Assembly (NCBI GenBank): GCA_964405775.1
Contig: CAYOPG010000100.1
Span: forward strand, 1 to 6,614
Source: JAAZFF01 sp964405775
GTDB taxonomy: Bacteria > Verrucomicrobiota > Kiritimatiellia > RFP12 > UBA3636
Direction: 5' to 3'
DNA length: 6,614 nt
Every line of letters begins with the position of its first letter. The stretch's first letter is position 1. Made by a program: the position numbers and the translations under genes. Below the pieces are notes generated by a model, which made no database searches, was not told the DNA's origin, and worked only from the letters and a program-made list of their open reading frames with translations. Shown piece by piece: positions 1-5,442 of this stretch.

Positions 1-137
1 CCACTGGCGTGGAGATGGGCTGGCACCACCTTTGTGATTATGTAATCTTACATGGACTGCAATATTACAATGGTTGTGGCGGTGTCAGGACTCTGCCACG
101 GCGGGAGCCTTCAGTGCACCCTTAGCTCGGGTAGGGT
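1..137. other. Non-coding stretch downstream of the DUF262-AlbA_2 gene
   Basis: I see no convincing gene here. The stretch lies beyond the stop codon of the minus-strand DUF262-AlbA_2 gene. It contains a short AT-rich palindrome at 41-52 (TGTAA-TC-TTACA), a second ATTACA at 64-69 that could pair with TGTAAT at 41-46 instead, and a GC-rich hairpin at 76-99. It could be the 3' untranslated region of the minus-strand gene or the edge of an accessory insertion. Nothing in it identifies an attachment site, tRNA or transposon end. Confidence 0.5.
76..99 (-). other. Imperfect hairpin, possible 3'-end structure of the DUF262-AlbA_2 mRNA
   Basis: The arms GTGGC (76-80) and GCCAC (95-99) pair perfectly. 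A G-T wobble, a G-C pair, one mismatch and two more pairs then lead to a 4-base loop. The hairpin sits 39 bases beyond the minus-strand stop codon at 138-140. No T-run follows on the minus strand, so it is not a standard intrinsic terminator. It could be a weak terminator or an RNA-stabilising stem, or simply chance. Confidence 0.3.
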
Positions 138-1286
138 TCATTGTTCATTGAAAGAGAGCTTTGGCCAGCGCGTGGCTACGTAGTGCACAAGGTCGGGGCC
201 GATCATTTCGAGTGTCTGGCTGTTGCTGCGCACGAATAGGTGCTTGTCCAGGTAAACCGGTGCCGTCGCCGGTTTGATATATATTACGCAGACGTCATGA
301 TCCATGGCCTTACGACATTCAATTGCGAAAAAGAGAAAAGAGTTCTGAGTCGACAGTCGCATTCGCAGCATGTTGCTGAGGTAAAGGCTGTAGCCGTCCC
401 AGTTGGCTTTGCCTTTGTCGACAAGCGCATATTCCTGCTCGATTCCGCGTACTATACCGTCGTCGCGCACGCCAACTAGAAGTGTGCCTCCCGAGAAGCT
501 GTTCATGAACCCGGCGACAGAGCGGGCTATGGCGCTGGAACCTGATAGATCCTGGCGGTCTTTGTTAATGACAGATTCCTTGAACTCGAGTTCCTGAGAT
601 TCACCGCCTGCGATCATGGCCATGAGTTCGGGGTCTGAAGCGAATCTGTTGTATTCACTCAGACCCTTGCGTGTGAATGGCTCTCCGGGCGTGCTCAGAA
701 GCTTGAATATCGGATATGGATCCTCGTCGTGTTCCAAGGCAACATGTATGAAGCTCAAGTTGTGCAGAAGCCTATCGGCATATCGGGCTATGTTCTCTGG
801 AGAAGTCTTGATAAGCTTGTCTGCGTAGAATTTGTAAGCACGCAGAAGTTGGCAAGAGGGCGAGGGCGAGAACTCTCCTGTCACCAGATGTTCAAATGTG
901 CGGCGGTCTTTTTTCGGAACTATGTTCTTAAAATGGCGCGTGCCTTTGTCGTCTGTGCTCAAAAAGCATTGAGCTGTGATTTCCTGTGCGGCGTCGGGGT
1001 TTGTTTTCGCAATCGCGTCACGGACTGCCAGCACCATCGCAAGTACCGTCATAAGGCGCTGGGTTCCGTCGACAAGCAGCGATTTGGATCTGTTGTCCAA
1101 GGGTTTACCTAGATCCATAGAAACAACGGATCCTTGATATGCCAGCAGTTCTTCGCTTTTTACAACCGCGTCGTACACGCGCGCACACGACCCGCGGATC
1201 CAACTGTAGGGCCTTTGAAAAGACGGGGAGATGAACTGGCGGTTTCCCGCATAGAACTTCTCTAAAGATGTTTCACTTGCTCGCAT
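138..1286 (-). CDS. DUF262 (GmrSD N-terminal) - AlbA_2 (Schlafen-type) fusion protein, putative defence protein
   Basis: Predicted soluble protein of 382 residues. Residues 1-213 match the N-terminal half of DUF262/GmrSD proteins. They include the opening SETSLEKF, FQRPYSW (23-29, usual form QRxYxW), VDGTQRLMT (72-80, usual form DGQQRxxT, with Thr at the first Gln) and the late FKLLSTPGEPFT (194-205). Residues about 218-370 are an AlbA_2 domain: GGESQELEFKES (227-238) and GGTLLVGVRDDG (266-277) are its hallmark motifs. Related DUF262 proteins (GmrSD, SspE, BrxU) are NTP-dependent antiphage nucleases, usually with a C-terminal HNH (DUF1524) domain. Here AlbA_2 takes that place. E229, E234 and D275/D276 are spaced like the acidic nuclease residues of Schlafen proteins, so an RNase role is possible but inferred. 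The ATG at 1286 has a weak GGA 5-6 bases upstream. The gene is divergent from bioG, and no partner gene is visible on this side. Confidence 0.85.
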   Translation of the reverse strand: MRASETSLEKFYAGNRQFISPSFQRPYSWIRGSCARVYDAVVKSEELLAYQGSVVSMDLGKPLDNRSKSLLVDGTQRLMTVLAMVLAVRDAIAKTNPDAAQEITAQCFLSTDDKGTRHFKNIVPKKDRRTFEHLVTGEFSPSPSCQLLRAYKFYADKLIKTSPENIARYADRLLHNLSFIHVALEHDEDPYPIFKLLSTPGEPFTRKGLSEYNRFASDPELMAMIAGGESQELEFKESVINKDRQDLSGSSAIARSVAGFMNSFSGGTLLVGVRDDGIVRGIEQEYALVDKGKANWDGYSLYLSNMLRMRLSTQNSFLFFAIECRKAMDHDVCVIYIKPATAPVYLDKHLFVRSNSQTLEMIGPDLVHYVATRWPKLSFNEQ

Positions 1287-1305
1287 TGCAATTCCAGATG
1301 CCGCT

Positions 1306-1311
1306 ATTCTA
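1306..1311 (-). promoter_or_regulatory. Candidate -10 box of the DUF262-AlbA_2 gene
   Basis: On the minus strand this reads TAGAAT, the same -10 hexamer as in the gmk and MOP-transporter promoters. It lies 19 bases upstream of the ATG, which would give a leader of about 13 bases containing a weak GGA ribosome site. No good -35 hexamer occurs 16-18 bases further upstream, so support is limited. An overlapping TATAGT (1313-1318) is an alternative. Confidence 0.35.
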
Positions 1312-1337
1312 CACTATATCCCACCAAGGTGCGAGTC

Positions 1338-1366
1338 TTGAGTTCACTTTGTTTTTTTGGTAATAT
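1338..1366 (+). promoter_or_regulatory. Candidate sigma70-type promoter of bioG-bioC
   Basis: TTGAGT (1338-1343) and TAATAT (1361-1366) are separated by exactly 17 bases, and each matches four of six consensus positions. Transcription would start near 1373, leaving about 17 bases before the GTG at 1390. This placement argues against an upstream TTG start at 1357, which would lie before the predicted transcript start. Confidence 0.45.
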
Positions 1367-1389
1367 CAACCGCCATTTACGGGGGCCAG

Positions 1390-2043
1390 GTGCAGCAGCA
1401 GTTCGTTAACAGGCGAGGGTATGAGAATCTAACGGTGTTTTTCGCCGGATGGGGAATGGATGTAAATCCCTTCCGCTATTTTCATGCTCCAGAATCCGAT
1501 GTTCTGCTTCTTTACGATTATACAGATCTCGGATTCGACGGAAGAATCCTAGACGACTACATCAGGGTGCGTGTAGTGGCTTGGTCGCTTGGTGTGTGGG
1601 TTGCTTCGGCGTTGCAGCAAAAGTTCCCGCGGTTCGCGGACGAGGCGGTTGCCGTGAACGGGACACCATTTCCCGTGGATGAAACAAGGGGCATCCCGCC
1701 GATGGTTTTCGAGGGCACACTGAAAGGGCTTTCGGAACGGACTCTCGCCAAATTCGATCGTAGGATGTGTGGAGACCAAAAAACGCTTGCAGAATATAAT
1801 TCTGTTCATCCGGCACGGAGCGTCGGCAGCCTTGCCGAGGAGCTAGAGTTGATATGGCGTGAATCCAGGTCCCATGAAGTTGTTCCGAAATTCATTCGAG
1901 CTTTTGTAGGGAGGCGTGATGCGATTTTCCCCGCAGTGAACCAGCAGAATGCATGGTTCGGGATATGCCCGACGGATGTTGTCGATTCCGCTCACTATGA
2001 TTCAGCTTTACTCCGGTCCCTCGTGTGCGGAGGCAACGAGTGA
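1390..2043 (+). CDS. bioG: Pimeloyl-[acyl-carrier protein] methyl ester esterase BioG
   Basis: Cytosolic alpha/beta-hydrolase of the BioG (DUF452) family. It cleaves the methyl ester of pimeloyl-ACP methyl ester and so ends the BioC-started route to the biotin pimelate moiety. From the GTG at 1390 the protein has 217 residues, normal for BioG. The N-terminus shows the family signature FFAGWGMD (17-24). The nucleophile elbow AWSLG (64-68) supplies Ser66, GRRDAIFP (174-181) supplies the likely acid Asp177, and SAHYDS (200-205) supplies His202. The GTG start has a G-rich ribosome site (GGGGG, 1381-1385) four bases upstream and gives the usual short N-terminus before the first strand. An in-frame TTG at 1357 would add 11 residues but has no ribosome site. 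The gene overlaps bioC by four bases. It is not next to bioF, as it often is elsewhere. Confidence 0.93.
   Translation: MQQQFVNRRGYENLTVFFAGWGMDVNPFRYFHAPESDVLLLYDYTDLGFDGRILDDYIRVRVVAWSLGVWVASALQQKFPRFADEAVAVNGTPFPVDETRGIPPMVFEGTLKGLSERTLAKFDRRMCGDQKTLAEYNSVHPARSVGSLAEELELIWRESRSHEVVPKFIRAFVGRRDAIFPAVNQQNAWFGICPTDVVDSAHYDSALLRSLVCGGNE
2029..2033 (+). promoter_or_regulatory. Shine-Dalgarno site of bioC
   Basis: GGAGG lies inside the end of bioG, six bases before the GTG at 2040. It is the strongest ribosome site in the window. It selects 2040 as the bioC start over an in-frame GTG at 2025, which lies upstream of this site. Confidence 0.8.
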
Positions 2044-2786
2044 AGAAGTTGTCAATATCGCAGAATTTCGCCGGAGCGTTCGCAACTTACGATGCCAATG
2101 CGACAGTTCAGCGAAAGATCGCCGAGGAAATGGTTACACAGATGCGGATTTCTGGTTTCCCGGACGGAGCGACGATATACGAAGCGGGGGCTGGTACAGG
2201 TTTGCTAACCAGGATGTTGTTGCGCGAATTTAGTCCGGTGCGAATAGTTGCCAACGATTTATGTGCGGAGGCTGGTCCGATGCTGAAGTCGATCTCAGAT
2301 CGGGTCGAATTCCTTGCCGGTGACGCTGAGCGAATTGCTGTGCCGGTTGGATGCGAGCACGTGGCTTCTTGTTCTGCAATTCAGTGGTTTTTTGACGTCG
2401 GCGCTTTTCTGGGCAACATGGCGGCGGGTCTTAGTTCCGGCGGGTATTTGGCTTTTTCGACTTTCGGACCTGAGAACTTGTTCGAAATCCGAAAACTTGC
2501 CGGAGCCGGACTTGATTACCTTACGCTCAAGGCGCACGCTACACTTCTGGAGCGCTATGGATTCGAAGTCCTACACTCTGGGGAGAGTCTGGAGGTGACC
2601 CGGCACCAAAGTGTGGCGGGTTTGCTTAGGCACATCCGAGACACAGGGACTGGAGGTGTTTCCGTGGAGAAATGGACCGCAGCTCGCACTAGACGTTTCT
2701 GCAGGGAGTATGCGGAGCGTTTCGCGCACGCTTCGGGGGTGTCTCTGACGTATCATCCAATGTACTTTGTGGCGCGGAAGGGGTAG
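2040..2786 (+). CDS. bioC: Malonyl-[acyl-carrier protein] O-methyltransferase BioC
   Basis: Cytosolic SAM-dependent methyltransferase of 248 residues, a normal length for BioC. It methylates the free carboxyl of malonyl-ACP so that fatty acid synthase enzymes can extend it to pimeloyl-ACP methyl ester, the BioG substrate. The SAM motif I is EAGAGTG (48-54), with an acidic residue after the next strand at Asp73 (ANDL). SAIQWFFD (112-119) holds the conserved Gln-Trp of BioC, FSTFGPENL (139-147) is a family signature, and HIRDTGTGG (198-206) and the C-terminal YHPMYFVARK are also typical. The GTG at 2040 overlaps the bioG stop codon as GTGA and follows a strong GGAGG site, so the two genes are translationally coupled. 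The TAG stop directly abuts the stop codon of the opposite-strand membrane protein gene, leaving no room for a separate terminator. Confidence 0.94.
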   Translation: MKKLSISQNFAGAFATYDANATVQRKIAEEMVTQMRISGFPDGATIYEAGAGTGLLTRMLLREFSPVRIVANDLCAEAGPMLKSISDRVEFLAGDAERIAVPVGCEHVASCSAIQWFFDVGAFLGNMAAGLSSGGYLAFSTFGPENLFEIRKLAGAGLDYLTLKAHATLLERYGFEVLHSGESLEVTRHQSVAGLLRHIRDTGTGGVSVEKWTAARTRRFCREYAERFAHASGVSLTYHPMYFVARKG

Positions 2787-4154
2787 CTACTTCGAGCTTG
2801 TGTTGGCCTCTGGCACCCTGTTGGAAGGGTTGCCATATTTGTCATCGAATTCGCCCCAGACGAGTCCGGCGTGGACTGTGACGAGAGCCATTAACGCCGC
2901 TAAATGTATAGCCGCCACTCCCATGAGGTAGCCGGTCAGGGCTTTTGTTGAGAGCAATGCCTGAAGCGACAGAACCATTGTTGCCAGATAGACGGCTTGC
3001 CCGGAGAGGATAGCGTTTGGTCTGCGTTTTAGTGCGGCAAGGCCATCGGCATGGCCGCGCAGAGACTGCACAAGCGGCAGCAGGCCAATCATCAACATCG
3101 CATTCTTGGCAAGCGCGACATGTTCCGGCGGCAAGTTCTGAATCTTGCCGAAATACCATTGGGCGACTTGAGGTATCTGCATGAAAAGAGAGCACGACGA
3201 AAGCATTAGACCCGCGAGTACGGCGAAGGTGGCGACTTTGCGTTTCCCGTATACTTCTGGAGGGAAGGCTATCACGACCGATTGCATGCGGATAGCAGCG
3301 AAGCCGAGCGGAGTAATAACGCCCATGATTATATAGTGGATCGCGAGGGATGTTTCGGGGGATTCAGCGCGCGAGATGAACACGGCGATCATAAAGGCAG
3401 AGAGCGACATGAGTATACCGCCGAACGAAAGAGGAATTGTGAACCGGAGTTGTTTGCTGATAGGCGCTATCTCTCCGGAATCGTCTGTCAGCGCGTCCAT
3501 GTATGGTTTGGCGAAGAGTTTGGAGAGGTACGCCTCTCCAAAAACCGGCAGTGTGAGCGCAACTGCCCCCCAGAAGAAACCGGTCATGCCGAGGGCGACG
3601 AAAACAGGTGACAGGCACGCGGTCACGAGAACTCGCATGAGTGTGGCGATGTTTGCGAGATCGCTCCGTTTTTCATTGTATAGCCGCACAACATGTTTGT
3701 TTCTCAGGAAAAACGCGAACTGGAGGGGAATCCCCAGGAATGTGGTCCAGCGCGCGATTCCGGCAAGTTCGTTGTTCAGTCCGAGAATGCGCGAAAAGAA
3801 GAAATCGTTGAACGGCGGCATACACACGATGAACTGCAACGCGCCGACGACCACCGCTATGCGCATCACCAGACTGCCGTAGTTGGCCATGCCGCTTTTC
3901 GTGCGGGCGAACACCATGCCTGTCGTGATTAGCCCAATGCCGATGGCACCCATGAGCGACAGCAACGATTGTCCCTGCGAAAACGCAGCAAGCTCGTCCG
4001 TGCCGAGGCGCCCGTGCGAAACGATGCTTGCCACCAGAGGGTATGTTAAACTCTGCGAAAGAGCCTGAATCGCCAGCGGTATGTAGAACATCAACATACG
4101 CCACTGCGAGACCTTATCCGGAACCACCTCCGCAGATTCTTTGCAATCACTCAT
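2787..4154 (-). CDS. MOP-superfamily (MATE/ANKH-like) multi-pass membrane transporter, substrate unknown
   Basis: Integral inner-membrane protein of 455 residues with about 12 hydrophobic segments (roughly 20-44, 64-84, 95-115, 134-152, 168-186, 189-208, 236-260, 268-292, 306-326, 348-366, 383-403 and 406-430). There is no cleavable signal peptide, and the tail is polar. Two halves begin alike: LMFYIPLAIQ (21-30) and LRFTIPLSFG (236-245). Each is followed by two hydrophobic segments, the 6+6 repeat plan of MOP flippases and exporters (MATE, MurJ, Wzx, ANKH). The spacing loosely resembles the ANKH type, but I cannot assign a family or substrate with certainty. The ATG at 4154 has no real ribosome site and lies nine bases after a TAGAAT -10 box. 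The gene is divergent from gmk and convergent with bioC. Lipid or glycan flippase and drug exporter remain alternatives. Confidence 0.7.
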   Translation of the reverse strand: MSDCKESAEVVPDKVSQWRMLMFYIPLAIQALSQSLTYPLVASIVSHGRLGTDELAAFSQGQSLLSLMGAIGIGLITTGMVFARTKSGMANYGSLVMRIAVVVGALQFIVCMPPFNDFFFSRILGLNNELAGIARWTTFLGIPLQFAFFLRNKHVVRLYNEKRSDLANIATLMRVLVTACLSPVFVALGMTGFFWGAVALTLPVFGEAYLSKLFAKPYMDALTDDSGEIAPISKQLRFTIPLSFGGILMSLSAFMIAVFISRAESPETSLAIHYIIMGVITPLGFAAIRMQSVVIAFPPEVYGKRKVATFAVLAGLMLSSCSLFMQIPQVAQWYFGKIQNLPPEHVALAKNAMLMIGLLPLVQSLRGHADGLAALKRRPNAILSGQAVYLATMVLSLQALLSTKALTGYLMGVAAIHLAALMALVTVHAGLVWGEFDDKYGNPSNRVPEANTSSK

Positions 4155-4163
4155 TTTCGCGTC

Positions 4164-4192
4164 ATTCTACCAGTTCGCAACTGATTCGGCAA
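4164..4192 (-). promoter_or_regulatory. Candidate sigma70-type promoter of the MOP transporter gene
   Basis: On the minus strand TTGCCG (4187-4192) and TAGAAT (4164-4169) are separated by 17 bases. The -10 box ends nine bases before the ATG, so transcription is expected about three bases upstream of the start codon. This predicts an almost leaderless mRNA, in line with the lack of a ribosome site. Confidence 0.6.
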
Positions 4193-4206
4193 AGGGTAAC
4201 AACACG

Positions 4207-4235
4207 TTGCGGCTTCGTTTGCGTTCTGTTAGAAT
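4207..4235 (+). promoter_or_regulatory. Candidate sigma70-type promoter of the gmk-coaC-kinase unit
   Basis: TTGCGG (4207-4212) and TAGAAT (4230-4235) are separated by 17 bases, nearly identical to the divergent promoter of the MOP transporter gene. Only seven bases separate the -10 box from the ATG at 4243, so transcription should start at or next to that ATG. Confidence 0.6.
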
Positions 4236-4242
4236 AACCGGC

Positions 4243-4860
4243 ATGAGAAATATGGGGAAACACAGGCCGCTCTTTGTCGTGGTGTCTGCTCCTTCGGGTG
4301 CCGGCAAGTCCACGCTTTGCTCGAGGCTTCTGGCGGAGGCGCCGGAGTTCGTGTACTCCGTTTCTTGCACAACGCGCGCGCCGCGCGGCGATGAGAGCGA
4401 TGGCGTGGCGTATTTTTTCCTGTCGGAGGCCGAGTTCATGGAGCGTGTGCGACGCGGGGATTTTTTGGAACACGCACTGGTGCACGGCAACCATTACGGG
4501 ACGCTTAAGAAGACCGTTTCGGCGGCAATGGCTGCCGGCAAATCGGTGATACTCGACATAGACGTAGAGGGCGCAGGGCAGGTGCGCCGCATTGTCGCCG
4601 GCCTGCCCGACGGCGATGCGCTTAAAGAGGGTTTCCTTGACATTTTCATTACAGCGCCTTCGGTCGAGGTGTTGCGCGCTAGACTTGTGAAGCGAGGCGA
4701 GGATTCGCTTGCCGAGATCGAAAAGCGGCTTGCGAACGCCGTTGGCGAGATCGCGCGAGCCGGCGAATTTTCGCACATCGTAGTGAATGCGGAGCTTGAC
4801 AAGACGTACTCGGAGTTGCGCGGCATCATTGCCGACAAGGTCTCCGGGCTTGATCGGTGA
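4243..4860 (+). CDS. gmk: Guanylate kinase (GMP kinase)
   Basis: Cytosolic enzyme that transfers phosphate from ATP to GMP, making GDP for nucleotide supply. The protein has 205 residues, a usual length. The P-loop is SAPSGAGKST (15-24). The GMP-binding region has SCTTRAPRGDE (41-51), with Arg45 and Arg48, then GVAYFF (54-59), FLEH (74-77) and YGT (85-87). LDIDVEGAGQVR (104-115) and the lid RLVKRGED (147-154) follow. Between QVRR and IFI it carries about ten more residues than E. coli Gmk (roughly 117-132), a surface-loop insertion. The ATG at 4243 fits the family N-terminus; an ATG at 4252 is a possible alternative. The reading frame stays open back to 4141, but that part overlaps the divergent gene and its promoter. 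There is no clear ribosome site. It heads a likely operon, with coaC 20 bases downstream. Confidence 0.95.
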   Translation: MRNMGKHRPLFVVVSAPSGAGKSTLCSRLLAEAPEFVYSVSCTTRAPRGDESDGVAYFFLSEAEFMERVRRGDFLEHALVHGNHYGTLKKTVSAAMAAGKSVILDIDVEGAGQVRRIVAGLPDGDALKEGFLDIFITAPSVEVLRARLVKRGEDSLAEIEKRLANAVGEIARAGEFSHIVVNAELDKTYSELRGIIADKVSGLDR

Positions 4861-4870
4861 AACAGGGAAA

Positions 4871-4874
4871 GGGA
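4871..4874 (+). promoter_or_regulatory. Shine-Dalgarno-like site of coaC
   Basis: GGGA lies six bases before the coaC ATG at 4881, within a purine-rich gap (two GGGAAA units) between gmk and coaC. It is a moderate ribosome site and contrasts with the absence of one before gmk. Confidence 0.55.
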
Positions 4875-4880
4875 AAATAA

Positions 4881-5438
4881 ATGCCTAATAGCTCGAAAAA
4901 CATAGTCATAGGGGTGACGGGATCGATCGCGGTCTACAAATCCTGCGAACTTGTTAGAATGTTCCGCAGGGCCGACATCGGAGTTGACGTCGTAATGACG
5001 GCGGCAGCGGAGGAGTTTGTAACAGAGCTCACATTCCGTACTCTTTCGTGCAATCCTGTTTGCCGAGGCCTTTTCGACGAACCTTTAGAGTGGAATCCGA
5101 TGCACATAAGCTTGGCCGAAAAATGCGATGCTCTACTTATCGCTCCATGTACGGCCAATGTGATAGCCAAGATGGCAAATGGGATCGCCGATGATTCTCT
5201 CACGGCGTTGGCGCTTGCAAATGTTAAGCCGCTATTTATCGCGCCTGCTATGAACGTGAATATGTGGAACCATCCTGCAACGCAGGCAAATCTTGCCACC
5301 CTTCGTTCACGGGGTGCGACCCTGCTGGAACCGGGCGTGGGGGAGCTAGCATGCGGTACGACGGGCAAAGGCAGAATGCTTGACCCGCAGGAGATTTTCG
5401 ATGCCGTTATGGCGGCAATGGCATGGGAGTCGGCGTAA
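4881..5438 (+). CDS. coaC: Phosphopantothenoylcysteine decarboxylase (CoaC), monofunctional
   Basis: FMN-dependent cytosolic flavoprotein that decarboxylates 4'-phosphopantothenoylcysteine to 4'-phosphopantetheine in coenzyme A synthesis. The 185 residues correspond to only the N-terminal half of bacterial CoaBC/Dfp. The FMN-binding start is GVTGSIAVYK (11-20). Catalytic His75 lies in WNPMHISLAEKCDALLIAPC (71-90), followed by TANVIAKMANGIADD (91-105). Asn125 is in PAMNVNMW (122-129), and Cys158 is in ACGTTGKGRM (157-166). These three residues have the same numbers as in E. coli Dfp. The CoaB ligase domain is missing: the frame ends normally with TAA about 20 residues after the GRM motif, and the next gene is a kinase. 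CoaB must be encoded elsewhere if the pathway is complete. It lies between gmk and the kinase gene in the same likely operon. Confidence 0.95.
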   Translation: MPNSSKNIVIGVTGSIAVYKSCELVRMFRRADIGVDVVMTAAAEEFVTELTFRTLSCNPVCRGLFDEPLEWNPMHISLAEKCDALLIAPCTANVIAKMANGIADDSLTALALANVKPLFIAPAMNVNMWNHPATQANLATLRSRGATLLEPGVGELACGTTGKGRMLDPQEIFDAVMAAMAWESA

Positions 5439-5442
5439 CGTC

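Noticed and set aside
76..99. Hairpin as a standard intrinsic terminator
   Set aside because: No T-run follows the stem on either strand, so it is listed only as a structure of uncertain role.
729..1112. Plus-strand open frame of 127 codons opposite the DUF262-AlbA_2 gene
   Set aside because: It is an antisense shadow: its translation shows no known motif, while the minus-strand frame has two clear domains.
2025..2039. Alternative bioC start at GTG 2025
   Set aside because: It lies upstream of the GGAGG ribosome site, which is ideally spaced for GTG 2040; the five extra residues do not match BioC.
3376..3882. Plus-strand open frame of 168 codons inside the membrane-protein gene
   Set aside because: It lies opposite a well-supported 12-helix protein, and its translation is Arg/Ser-rich with no recognisable domain.
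4141..4242. Upstream extension of the gmk reading frame to an ATG at 4141
   Set aside because: It would overlap the start of the divergent membrane-protein gene, lie upstream of the predicted gmk promoter, and add 34 residues not found in guanylate kinases.
4162..4776. Minus-strand open frame of 204 codons across gmk
   Set aside because: It is antisense to an unmistakable guanylate kinase, rich in His and Arg as expected of a shadow frame, and has no motif.
4955..4960. TAGAAT inside coaC as a possible internal promoter
   Set aside because: No -35-like hexamer lies 16-18 bases upstream. It is kept only as a reminder that the hexamer can occur by chance.
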